DNA of 64,000 nucleotides from JANQOZ01 sp045106555 (GTDB lineage Bacteria; Pseudomonadota; Gammaproteobacteria; Xanthomonadales; SZUA-38): NCBI GenBank assembly GCA_045106555.1, contig JBGCET010000005.1, positions 124,001 through 188,000 of the forward strand. Direction: 5' to 3'. A program made the position numbers and the translations under genes. The notes under the pieces were generated by a model, which made no database searches, was not told where the DNA came from, and saw nothing but the letters and a program-made list of their open reading frames with translations. Positions 1-7,730 of the stretch are shown here, in pieces (positions within the stretch are counted from its first letter, which is position 1; every line of letters starts with the position of its first letter).

Positions 1-666
1 CGGATTGCTGACAATCAGGCGGTAGGTGCCGCTCACGGGTTCAAACAAGTGGCCCTCCACGACCTTGCATCGTTCAAGCAGACCGTGAGCCGCTACGTTG
101 CGCCGGGCAACGGCAACAGCCTGGGAACTTAGGTCGCTGGCCGCCACTTGTACGTCAGGAAACCTCAGCGCGATGGCAATGGCGATGCAACCGCTGCCCG
201 TGCACAGGTCAAGCACCCGATCGCCTGCAGCCAGCGGCCATAACGGCAAGCCATCAGCGATCAGTTCAGCAATGGGGGAGCGAGGGATCAGCACGCTTGC
301 GTTAACCTCAAATCGAAGCCCTGCAAACCACGCCTCTCCCGTCATGTACGCCATCGGCTCGCGGGTTTCAATTCGCCGCTGCAGCCAGTGGTCGACCGTC
401 TGACGCTGGGTGCTGGAAATGGTCTTGTCGCCTTCCAGTGGCTGTCCTGGATCTAGCTCAAGAGCGGCGGCAGTCAACCAGCAAGCCTCATCCCAAGCAT
501 TGTCAGTTCCATGACCAAACCAGACCCCGGCGCGCTCAAGCGCATCGGCCACGTCCTGAACAACCTGCCCCAAGACCTGGCATTGCTCACCAACCGCGGC
601 GGTCTCACCACAGGACCCTGCCTCGGCATCCGCTCGGCTACGCGCCTCGCAATTAATGTTGGCCAC
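1..666 (-). CDS. prmB: Ribosomal protein uL3 glutamine methyltransferase PrmB, 5' part (C-terminus off the window)
   Basis: PrmB methylates a glutamine of ribosomal protein L3 using S-adenosylmethionine. Translating the minus strand gives 222 codons open to the window edge. The N-terminal helical domain holds the family hallmark GHGTDNAWDEA (about residues 46-56). The SAM-binding motif follows as DLCTGSGCIAIAIA, and the window ends inside the NPPY substrate-glutamine motif, after NP. The start is taken as the GTG at 666, with AGGA eight bases upstream; a TTG two codons earlier is possible. It is divergent from the SCO1/SenC gene. The short plus-strand frames here are antisense shadows. Identification is firm; the end lies outside. 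Confidence 0.93.
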   Translation of the reverse strand, partial: MANINCEARSRADAEAGSCGETAAVGEQCQVLGQVVQDVADALERAGVWFGHGTDNAWDEACWLTAAALELDPGQPLEGDKTISSTQRQTVDHWLQRRIETREPMAYMTGEAWFAGLRFEVNASVLIPRSPIAELIADGLPLWPLAAGDRVLDLCTGSGCIAIAIALRFPDVQVAASDLSSQAVAVARRNVAAHGLLERCKVVEGHLFEPVSGTYRLIVSNP

Positions 667-747
667 TACCAATTTCCTAGAAAAAACCCATCCCGCCAGT
701 ATATGGCGGTACGAGCCGCAAGGCACACTCAAAAACCACATTGGCCG

Positions 748-753
748 TATAAT
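748..753 (+). promoter_or_regulatory. Consensus -10 hexamer ahead of the SCO1/SenC gene
   Basis: A perfect TATAAT lies 29 bases before the ATG at 782, in the space between the divergent prmB and SCO1/SenC genes. No good -35 box sits 17 bases upstream, so the promoter assignment is tentative. Confidence 0.35.
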
Positions 754-781
754 GCGCGGAATTGTCGAAGGATGTCCTGTT

Positions 782-1429
782 ATGAAACGCACCGTTGTTG
801 TTGTGGCAGTGATTGCCGCTTTAGCTGGCGCGATTACCGGTGGGCTGATGTCCGGTACCGGTTCGTCACAAACAGCGCAGACCATTGATCCAACGGGATC
901 GGCGAGTAACCCCGAATACATCGCCCTTAAACTATACCCTGAGCCTCGCATCGTGGCGGATTTTGCGCTGACCGACAAAACCGGCCAGCCGTTTAATCTT
1001 GGGCGCTGGCAGGAGCGCTGGGACCTGGTGTTTTTCGGCTTTACTCACTGCCCTGACGTGTGCCCATCGACGCTGGCTACCATGCGCGAGGTAGCTCAGT
1101 CCGCAGGGCTGGGAGATGCGCTGGGCGTCACCTTTATTTCAGTAGACCCACAACGGGATACGCCGTCGCACCTCGCCGAATACGTGGAATTTTTCGACTC
1201 GGACTTTTCCGCCGCCACCGGGCCTGAAGCTCAATTGGTAGCCCTCACTCACCAACTAGGCGTTCTTTTTGATATCGAACCCCATGAATCAGGCGCGGCC
1301 CGTTATAACGTGGACCACAGTGCAGCAGTGCTGCTGATTAACCCTCAGGGGCGGCTATCCGGCCAATTCCCGGCGCCTCATGACGCTGAGGCCATGTCTG
1401 CAGACCTGAAAAGGATCGTGCAGTTGTGA
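782..1429 (+). CDS. SCO1/SenC family copper-binding thioredoxin-fold protein
   Basis: SCO proteins are membrane-anchored, periplasmic copper chaperones or thiol oxidoreductases that help assemble the CuA centre of cytochrome c oxidase. The 215-residue product has an N-terminal hydrophobic anchor (about residues 4-23). Its thioredoxin fold carries the copper motif CPDVCP (Cys90, Cys94) and the distal histidine in VDHS (His179), so all three copper ligands are present. The ATG at 782 is preferred over an upstream in-frame start at 656 because AGGA lies nine bases before it and the signal anchor then starts the protein. The 3' end overlaps psd by four bases (GTGA), so the two are probably co-translated. 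No cytochrome oxidase gene is visible nearby. Confidence 0.9.
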   Translation: MKRTVVVVAVIAALAGAITGGLMSGTGSSQTAQTIDPTGSASNPEYIALKLYPEPRIVADFALTDKTGQPFNLGRWQERWDLVFFGFTHCPDVCPSTLATMREVAQSAGLGDALGVTFISVDPQRDTPSHLAEYVEFFDSDFSAATGPEAQLVALTHQLGVLFDIEPHESGAARYNVDHSAAVLLINPQGRLSGQFPAPHDAEAMSADLKRIVQL

Positions 1430-2301
1430 CAACGGAACAAGCGCCCACCCCCTCTGAGAACTCAGTTCGGAACAGGCTATTCATCGCACTTCAGTATTTG
1501 ATTCCACAACATGGATTGAGCTGGATCGTATTGAAGGTCACCCGGATGCGATGGACCCCGCTGAAAAACCTTCTGATCCGAATGGCCATCAAAGGGTTTG
1601 GAATCGACATGTCTCAAGCGGCTGAACAGTCACTGGCTGCCTACCCAACGTTTAATGCATTTTTTACTCGTCCGCTGCGCGAAGATGCCAGGCCACGGGG
1701 CCAGGCGGGCACGTTGCTATGCCCGGCAGATGGCGCGATCAGTCAACTTGGCCCAATTCGTGATGGCCGAATCATTCAGGCAAAAGGTCATGATTTCAGC
1801 GTCGAAGAGTTTGTCACGCCCAGACTTCGGGACATGGGAGCGTTTGACCAAGGGGCCTTCATCACCATCTATCTGTCGCCCAAAGACTATCACCGGGTTC
1901 ACATGCCCTGGACGGGTACATTGGCCCAGTCGATTTACGTACCGGGCAAACTGTTCTCGGTTTCACCCGTCACAACTGCTGCCATACCCCGGCTGTTTGC
2001 CCGCAATGAGCGACTCATCTCCCTGTTTGACTGCGACTTTGGCCCCATGGTGGTCGCGCTGGTTGGAGCGGTTTGTGTGTCTTCCATGGACACCGTTTGG
2101 GAGGGTACGATTGCCCCTGCCGATGCCGTGAGACCTCAGCCCCACAGCGGGCCAACGCTTGCGGCAGGGGAAGAAATGGGCCGATTCAACATGGGCTCCA
2201 CTGCCATAGTGCTGCTGCCACCAGGGGTGGCTCAATGGCGCGATGACATCGCTCCGATGTCATCGGTGCAGATGGGTCAAAGCCTGGCCCACATTCGATA
2301 A
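1426..2301 (+). CDS. psd: Phosphatidylserine decarboxylase
   Basis: Converts phosphatidylserine to phosphatidylethanolamine at the inner membrane. The 291-residue proenzyme shows the family triad: Asp102 in the PADG motif, His159 in YHRVHMP, and the self-cleavage site at residues 257-259. There the sequence reads M-GST rather than the usual L-GST, so Ser258 would become the pyruvoyl group. Length matches the E. coli enzyme. The GTG start overlaps the stop of the SCO1/SenC gene, implying coupled translation. The GST motif is intact, so the protein should be active. Confidence 0.93.
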   Translation: MTTEQAPTPSENSVRNRLFIALQYLIPQHGLSWIVLKVTRMRWTPLKNLLIRMAIKGFGIDMSQAAEQSLAAYPTFNAFFTRPLREDARPRGQAGTLLCPADGAISQLGPIRDGRIIQAKGHDFSVEEFVTPRLRDMGAFDQGAFITIYLSPKDYHRVHMPWTGTLAQSIYVPGKLFSVSPVTTAAIPRLFARNERLISLFDCDFGPMVVALVGAVCVSSMDTVWEGTIAPADAVRPQPHSGPTLAAGEEMGRFNMGSTAIVLLPPGVAQWRDDIAPMSSVQMGQSLAHIR

Positions 2302-2311
2302 GAGCTAAACC

Positions 2312-3043
2312 ATGATCAGAACGTTCACCCACCGCATCCTTGGCATATTGTTGCTGACCGTCCTCGCCGCTCACTCGGTCAGGGCCCAGACCAGCGCCAA
2401 CGCCGACACTCCACTGCCCAGCCCTGACCCACCTGCGTCTGCCCCGCCCCCTGGACTGACGCTAGCGCAAATGTCGGCTGACGCAGACGCGATTGCCGTA
2501 GTCCGAGTCAGCCTCACCGAATACCAGAAAACCCGCAATTTTCCATCCAGTGGTTTTGCCATGCTAGAGGTATTGGTTCCATATCGCGGCGTTAAGAAGG
2601 GACAAACGCTGCAGGTGACCGAACGCGGCCTGGGAGACACTCGCTGCTACTATCCAGAGCTTGGCACCTGGCAGTTTGAGGGCGATCGATTTTTGGCATT
2701 CCTCAAGCGAGGCGACAACGACACGTGGCGAGGACGCGCTCCTGGATGCCGTTTGCCGGTCTTGGTGGACGCCAGCCACCAGTTTGTTCTCAGACATCCC
2801 ATCAAAGGTTTGGAGATTGAAGACTCGGCGGTCATCCAGACCGTCGACTACGCAGATCCGGCAGCACGGGTTGATGCCAGTGACTTCACCCGGGCGAAAA
2901 TTAACGAACTGGAAAATTACTATCGGGCAAGCCGTGTGATTTCTACAGACCCGCTGGCCCCTCCTGACCTGGTTTATGAATACTCTCAGGGAATCACCTT
3001 GTCGAATGTTCGGCGCCTGATGACCAGCCCTGATTCAAAGTAA
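2312..3043 (+). CDS. Secreted protein of unknown family
   Basis: I do not recognise a family. The 243-residue product begins with a clear Sec signal peptide (hydrophobic about residues 9-20, likely cleavage after VRA near residue 25). A proline-rich linker (about 33-48) follows, then a mixed alpha/beta region with only two cysteines (about residues 112 and 146). It starts ten bases after psd and in the same direction, so it probably shares that transcript, and a terminator hairpin begins just after its stop. A periplasmic or envelope role is the most that can be inferred. Confidence 0.75.
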   Translation: MIRTFTHRILGILLLTVLAAHSVRAQTSANADTPLPSPDPPASAPPPGLTLAQMSADADAIAVVRVSLTEYQKTRNFPSSGFAMLEVLVPYRGVKKGQTLQVTERGLGDTRCYYPELGTWQFEGDRFLAFLKRGDNDTWRGRAPGCRLPVLVDASHQFVLRHPIKGLEIEDSAVIQTVDYADPAARVDASDFTRAKINELENYYRASRVISTDPLAPPDLVYEYSQGITLSNVRRLMTSPDSK

Positions 3044-3048
3044 TAAAA

Positions 3049-3078
3049 AAAGCCAGCACCCCGAGGGGCGCTGGCTTT
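3049..3078. terminator. Bidirectional intrinsic terminator
   Basis: A nine-base-pair stem (AAAGCCAGC with GCTGGCTTT) lies between two convergent genes. On the minus strand the hairpin is followed by a run of seven T. On the plus strand it is followed by TTTGAGTTTT. It can therefore terminate both the psd-side operon and the CsgG-like gene. Confidence 0.8.
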
Positions 3079-3147
3079 GAGTTTTCGGCGGCAGCCCTGG
3101 ACTTCAACCAGTATGACTCACCGCTAGCGTGCGTCGACGCTGATGGA

Positions 3148-3864
3148 CTAACCGTCCAGGTCGATGGCGCCGCGTGAACTTTCCCGCCGGCGCTCGTCCC
3201 GCTCATCGTATTTTTTCAAGCAGCGCTTACTTTGCTTAACCATGGCGCATTCCAGGTAGTCGGAAATCTCAATCAACGACCCGCGAATCGCCTTACCTGC
3301 GGGCGTCTTGTTCTGACTGGCAAGGTTGCCGCCAAATCCGCCGCGAGATAGACCTAAGCTCAGGCCGCCACCTTTGCTGCGTGCCTCGACCGTGCGGACG
3401 TACTCGATCTCGCCAGTGCTCGAATTAACCACTCTCAGGTCAACGGCGATGTAGGCCTCTGATTTGTTGCCTCCCACTCGGATTCCCTTGAAGCCGATAC
3501 CGCCGCCTGTACCTGCGGTGTTCTCTTCATAAGAGGTGACGGTTCCCATAATGAGATAGTCGGCACCGGTAACGCGGCCAATTTTAGCCCCGGTTCCCGC
3601 TGACACGCGGCCAGATGCGCCCAGGTTTTGTTCTTCCAACGCGGCCTGTAGCTTGTTGCGTTCGACAACGCGGAAGGCTTTGGTAGCAACCAGTTCGTTG
3701 CTCAGCATGCCGGAAAGCTCCCAGCCTACGCCGCCGCGCCACCAAGCGGCGCCGCTTTCGTTCTTAAATTCCACAACGCCAACAACTGGCTTGTCTTTTG
3801 CCATCGCTGCCAGTGGCGCTACCACTGCGCCCAGCGCGATAAAAATGATTAACATCCGTTTCAT
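3148..3864 (-). CDS. CsgG/HfaB-like secreted lipoprotein-family protein
   Basis: CsgG-type proteins are periplasmic or outer-membrane proteins; CsgG itself forms the curli secretion pore. The 238-residue product has a signal peptide (about residues 2-22, ending AMA). The family core follows: VVGVVEFKNES, then a helix with NELVATKAFRVVERNKL, then GADYLIMGTVTSYEE and VDLRVVNSSTGEI. There is no lipobox cysteine at the cleavage site, unlike CsgG. The C-terminal 40 residues are charged. No csgA or csgE genes are nearby, so curli export is unlikely. The ATG at 3864 is chosen because GAGGA sits seven bases upstream; a TTG two codons earlier is less likely. Confidence 0.78.
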   Translation of the reverse strand: MKRMLIIFIALGAVVAPLAAMAKDKPVVGVVEFKNESGAAWWRGGVGWELSGMLSNELVATKAFRVVERNKLQAALEEQNLGASGRVSAGTGAKIGRVTGADYLIMGTVTSYEENTAGTGGGIGFKGIRVGGNKSEAYIAVDLRVVNSSTGEIEYVRTVEARSKGGGLSLGLSRGGFGGNLASQNKTPAGKAIRGSLIEISDYLECAMVKQSKRCLKKYDERDERRRESSRGAIDLDG

Positions 3865-4129
3865 GGTCAAATCCTCTGATTCCCGTTTCAGACTGCCCTT
3901 AATTGACGCCTGCCCTGCGTTTTCACCTCAACAACCTCGCCGCTGCAAGTCACCAGCGGATGCTGCTGCTCACAATTCTTACCACCGTCGCCGTTGTTTC
4001 CCGACCCACCAGCAGTCACCTGCATGGTGATCCTGACGGGTCAGCGCTATTCTAGCGCCGCCGGACTGACCCATCCAGTGGATGGACGTCAGCAACTGTC
4101 ACAATTTGTTGTAGGAGATTAACGACATC

Positions 4130-5224
4130 ATGCTTGAAGACCTCAGGTCAGAACTGAACGAACTCGACCAACAATTGGTGGAGATGATCGCTCGCCGGCA
4201 GGCCGTAGTTCAGCGCATTGGGGCCGCGAAACGCGATTCAGGCACGGCCACACGCGATTATGGCCGAGAGAAAATTGTGCTCGAAATGGCCCGTAAAAAT
4301 GCCGAAAACCAAGGCATCTCCCCAGAACTCGCTGAAAAAACGATGCAGCTATTGATTCATGGCAGTCTCCAGGCACAGGAACGCGATCGTTTGGTGCATG
4401 CCTCCAGCGGCACCAACCAGAGCGCTTTGGTGTTTGGCGGCTGCGGAAAAATGGGCGGTTGGTTTGCCGACTATCTGGCCTCCCAATCGTTTTCTGTCGA
4501 CATTGTGGACCCTTCAGATATCGACAGTCGGCATCCGCGGGCTTCTCAATGGCAGACCAATATCAACGATTACGACCTGATTGTTGTGGCTGCGCCCATT
4601 CCCGTCAGCGCCGACATTCTGCGCCAACTGCTTCCGCTGAAGCCCGAAGGCACGATTTTTGACCTGGCGTCTCTGAAAAGCCCTTTGCGACAGCCCCTGC
4701 GCGCGCTCGCTGATGCGGGCTGCAGCGTGACCTCGTTACACCCCATGTTTGGTCCGGACACTCACCTTTTGTCAGGGCGTCACGTGATTTTCGTCGATGT
4801 GGGTGTTCCCGAGGCGACCTCTCAGGCGATGGCGCTGTTTGATCACACGATGGCCCAGCGGGTGGAAATGAGCCTGGAAGATCACGACCGGATGGTGGGC
4901 TACGTACTGGGCCTGTCCCACGCTCTTAACATCGCCTTTTTTACGGCGCTGCGAGAATCCGGCGAAGCGTCCGGGGTGCTTGCCGGACTTTCCAGTACCA
5001 CCTTTGATGCTCAGCTGGCGGTCGCCAGAGCGGTGGCCCGTGAACACCCGCCGATGTATTTTGAAATCCAACAGCTCAATGATTACGGACGCGCGCCCTT
5101 AAGTGCACTCAATGACGCAGTGACGCGAATTCGCGAGTTGGTCGAACGCGGCGACAAAGACGGTTTCGTGCAGCTAATGGAGAAAGGGCACGAATACCTT
5201 TCAGCAACAGAACGTGACACCTGA
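4130..5224 (+). CDS. tyrA: Bifunctional chorismate mutase / prephenate dehydrogenase
   Basis: Catalyses chorismate to prephenate to 4-hydroxyphenylpyruvate in tyrosine synthesis, in the cytoplasm. The AroQ-type chorismate mutase domain fills about residues 1-90, with Lys34 and Arg46 matching active-site positions. The dehydrogenase domain starts with the nucleotide-binding GGCGKMG (about 103-109), and its catalytic histidine is His204 in LHPMFGPD. The length of 364 is close to the E. coli T-protein. This fused order is typical of gammaproteobacteria. It stands alone with its own upstream spacer; GGAG lies 12 bases before the ATG. Feedback inhibition by tyrosine is expected from the family, not visible here. 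Confidence 0.95.
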   Translation: MLEDLRSELNELDQQLVEMIARRQAVVQRIGAAKRDSGTATRDYGREKIVLEMARKNAENQGISPELAEKTMQLLIHGSLQAQERDRLVHASSGTNQSALVFGGCGKMGGWFADYLASQSFSVDIVDPSDIDSRHPRASQWQTNINDYDLIVVAAPIPVSADILRQLLPLKPEGTIFDLASLKSPLRQPLRALADAGCSVTSLHPMFGPDTHLLSGRHVIFVDVGVPEATSQAMALFDHTMAQRVEMSLEDHDRMVGYVLGLSHALNIAFFTALRESGEASGVLAGLSSTTFDAQLAVARAVAREHPPMYFEIQQLNDYGRAPLSALNDAVTRIRELVERGDKDGFVQLMEKGHEYLSATERDT

Positions 5225-5364
5225 CCGGGTCGTTTTTGGCCATTTGTTGGTGAAACCCACCAGAGAAACCGCCCCTAAAAAGCCCCAAACTACTGATTAA
5301 TATAGCTTTTATTGGGTGGCACGGAGGTTGCTTTAGCCTCTGTAGGTCACCAAAGAGGTTTTTC

Positions 5365-5580
5365 ATGTCACAGGGTTCTGCGGGAAACGTCATTGCCGCG
5401 CTTGCCAGTTTCTTCATCGCTGGCCTCGGACAGTTATTGCAGGGCCGGGTTTTTACTGCGCTCTTTCAGTTCGTATTGGCTGCCCTGCTGTGGATTGTCT
5501 GGTTGGGCTGGATCGTTCATTTGTGGTCAATCATCAGCGCCGCATTGTGGGAACCCCCACGGCAGGCTAGGTTCCCATAG
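5365..5580 (+). CDS. Small two-segment membrane protein
   Basis: A 71-residue protein with two hydrophobic segments (about residues 8-22 and 31-60). The first is followed by GLGQLLQGR, which resembles the Gly-Gln-x-x-x-Gly-Arg turn of TM2-type small membrane proteins. AGAGG lies six bases before the ATG, which supports translation. Its function is unknown. It is convergent with the M50 protease gene 21 bases downstream. Confidence 0.7.
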   Translation: MSQGSAGNVIAALASFFIAGLGQLLQGRVFTALFQFVLAALLWIVWLGWIVHLWSIISAALWEPPRQARFP

Positions 5581-5601
5581 AGCCTCGCCCGTCAGGGCGT
5601 G

Positions 5602-6246
5602 TCAGCCAACCACCACTAACCAGGGCAGGACACGATTAGCCACCCCGAGCAGCCAGCTGAATACAGGTAACCCGGCAACGCTGAGCACGATAAGCCCAAG
5701 AAACACCATCGACCCGTACTGATTATTCAATGCCTGATACCGCTGGCTGACGCCATTAGGCAGCGCCCAGGCCATCACGTAGCTGCCGTCCAAGGGGCCT
5801 AGGGGAATCAGATTAAAGGCCATCAGCAGCACGTTGATCTGCGCCAATGTCATCAATAGAGTTTGCTGGGCTGGCCCATTGAGTGCAGAAATGCCGCGGC
5901 TCTGGCCCCAAACCAGCAAGTTGACCGCTAGAAACGCCAACAGCAGGTTCATCAGGGGCCCGGCTGCGGATACCGCCGCATGACCCCAACTTGTCCGCAT
6001 ACGGCTGGGCCGCACCGGTACGGGGCGGGCGTAGCCAAAACCCACAGCAATGACCATCAGCAACCCTATGGGGTCAATGTGAGCCACAGGATTGATGGTG
6101 AGACGCCCGGCCTTCTGGGCCGTATCGTCACCAAGCCACCACGCCGAGGCGGCATGGGCGTATTCGTGCAGCGTCAGCGAGATCACGATGGCAAACAGCA
6201 GCAGCGCAAACAGGCCGAACTGGCCCTGGGTCAACAGTGGCAACAT
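5602..6246 (-). CDS. Site-2 protease family (M50) membrane metallopeptidase
   Basis: M50 enzymes cleave substrates within the membrane using zinc. The 214-residue product shows the zinc motif HEYAH (His27, Glu28, His31) in the first membrane helix, the family segment GRLTINPVAHIDPIG, and the third ligand in NLIPLGPLDGS (Asp153). About five to six membrane segments are predicted by eye, and no PDZ domain is present. It therefore belongs with the short stand-alone members whose substrates are mostly unknown. The ATG at 6246 is preferred because homologues start shortly before the first helix. A TTG at 6318 would add 24 residues, but neither start has a strong ribosome site. Confidence 0.88.
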   Translation of the reverse strand: MLPLLTQGQFGLFALLLFAIVISLTLHEYAHAASAWWLGDDTAQKAGRLTINPVAHIDPIGLLMVIAVGFGYARPVPVRPSRMRTSWGHAAVSAAGPLMNLLLAFLAVNLLVWGQSRGISALNGPAQQTLLMTLAQINVLLMAFNLIPLGPLDGSYVMAWALPNGVSQRYQALNNQYGSMVFLGLIVLSVAGLPVFSWLLGVANRVLPWLVVVG

Positions 6247-6407
6247 AGAAATCCAGTGTGAGAATCCGTCTGCCTGTAGGATGGGCGCCGCCCCGAGCTG
6301 ATTCAAGCGCAATTTCAATTATGGGGAGACCAGCGCTCATTGATCGCAGATAAATTCCACTCCCAAGAGTGTCTGCTGTTTCAATAGCAATCTTCGTACC
6401 CTATTCT

Positions 6408-7379
6408 ATGCCCGCCATGGGTATCCGAATACTTTTATTCAGCGCTGCGGTGTTAGGGCTCGTTCTTGCACTGGGCGCGGTCTTTACGCTTTGGAGAACC
6501 CAGCGCACTGAGTCTCAATACCCGCCGGTTGGCCAACTTCATGAGCTGGCCGAGGGCGTCTTGCATTACTACCAGACCGGCACACCCGCGGTAGGCACAC
6601 CCACACTCATTCTTCTGCATGGTGCCAGCACTAACCTCAACGATTTCTACGCCCTAACCGCCGAGTTTCCCGACCACCTGCACTGGGTCAGTGTGGATCG
6701 CCCAGGAGCCGGCTACTCAACCCGTCGCAGCGGTGGCTGGATGAATCCCGCAGCCCAAGCCGCTTCCGTCATGGCGCTGCAGAAATCCCTCAACATCTCC
6801 CAGGCAATCTGGGTGGGTCACTCGCTGGCAGGGTCGCTGGTTATGACCGGATTGCAGGAGTATCCCCAGCACGTGATTGGCGGCGTAATGCTTGCTGGTG
6901 CAGCCTATTCCTGGGACGGAGGCGTTGACTTGATCGATCACCTGCCCGCTGTTCCGGTCGTGGGTCCGTTACTGACTCACAGCCTGATTGCACCGGCCGG
7001 AAGCGCGAAGTTCGATGCCGGGATTGCTACCGCCTTTGCGCCCGACCCGGTACCACCGCACTATCGTCAGCGCAGCGCCATCGATTTGTACTTGCGGCCT
7101 GCCCAGTTCACCACCACCGCCAGCGACATTGCCAACCTCAGCGGGTACTTTGAAGCCAGGTCTGACAGTTACGCTGACATTTCCCAGCCAGTGCTCCTGA
7201 TTCACGGTGACGCTGACACGATTGTTGCGGCTTGGAATCACGCCGATCGATTGATCGACGTGCTGCCCAACGCCACCTATCACCGATTACCCAATACTGG
7301 ACATCAGCCTCATCACGTTTATCCGCGACGGGTGGCGCAATGGATCAGTGATTTTGTGGACACCATAAAAACGCCCTGA
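6408..7379 (+). CDS. Alpha/beta hydrolase, membrane-anchored
   Basis: A serine hydrolase of unknown substrate. Numbering from the ATG at 6408 (323 residues), an N-terminal hydrophobic segment (about 7-28) should anchor it or act as a signal. The fold shows LILLHGAS near residue 68 (oxyanion), the nucleophile elbow GHSLAG with Ser139, the acid in HGDAD (Asp270) and His299 in NTGHQ. The triad is complete. Starts at 6369 (GTG) and 6417 (ATG) are alternatives, and none has a clear ribosome site. It is convergent with the AbrB-type gene 11 bases away. Confidence 0.85.
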   Translation: MPAMGIRILLFSAAVLGLVLALGAVFTLWRTQRTESQYPPVGQLHELAEGVLHYYQTGTPAVGTPTLILLHGASTNLNDFYALTAEFPDHLHWVSVDRPGAGYSTRRSGGWMNPAAQAASVMALQKSLNISQAIWVGHSLAGSLVMTGLQEYPQHVIGGVMLAGAAYSWDGGVDLIDHLPAVPVVGPLLTHSLIAPAGSAKFDAGIATAFAPDPVPPHYRQRSAIDLYLRPAQFTTTASDIANLSGYFEARSDSYADISQPVLLIHGDADTIVAAWNHADRLIDVLPNATYHRLPNTGHQPHHVYPRRVAQWISDFVDTIKTP

Positions 7380-7390
7380 CCTTTCCGCTG

Positions 7391-7618
7391 TCAGGTGACG
7401 TTCCCATCTTCGTCTAACAATTGATGGGAGATATCCCGCCAATCGGCAAACGCGTGTACCTCAGGTCGAGTAAGGCGCAGTTGTAAACCATCGTTCACCA
7501 CATCAACGTGTTGACCCGGCCGAAGCCGCAGATTTTGCACAAGAGATGCCGGCACAACGATTGCGCCGTCTTGATTGACGGTAAGGGTGTGGTCATTGTC
7601 TATGGACGCCGTGTTCAT
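7391..7618 (-). CDS. AbrB/SpoVT-like DNA-binding protein
   Basis: A 75-residue protein with the swapped-hairpin AbrB pattern: LTVNQDGAIVVPASLVQNLRLRPGQHVDVV followed here by a short acidic tail. Such proteins bind DNA as dimers and are often the antitoxin of a PIN-type toxin. No toxin gene adjoins it: downstream is a convergent hydrolase and upstream a histidine kinase gene on the same strand. It is either a solitary regulator or an orphan antitoxin. Confidence 0.75.
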   Translation of the reverse strand: MNTASIDNDHTLTVNQDGAIVVPASLVQNLRLRPGQHVDVVNDGLQLRLTRPEVHAFADWRDISHQLLDEDGNVT

Positions 7619-7730
7619 TGCTTCAGCTCTGGTTATTTGACCCTTTTAAGCGTAGTGCCAACACAATCCACCCCCATGTGCCAATGGGTTTGGCCCATGG
7701 GCAACTTTGTTGCACTGGGCGCTAATTTGA

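Noticed and set aside
98..403. Plus-strand frames at the left edge
   Set aside because: The minus strand encodes PrmB with its diagnostic motifs throughout this stretch.
4071..4085. Palindrome CCATCCAGTGGATGG before tyrA
   Set aside because: A 15-base near-palindrome close to a start could be an operator, but it does not resemble a TyrR box and occurs once; there is not enough to call it.
5586..5600. Short hairpin CGCCC-GTCA-GGGCG between convergent genes
   Set aside because: Five base pairs and no T-tract; too weak to call a terminator.
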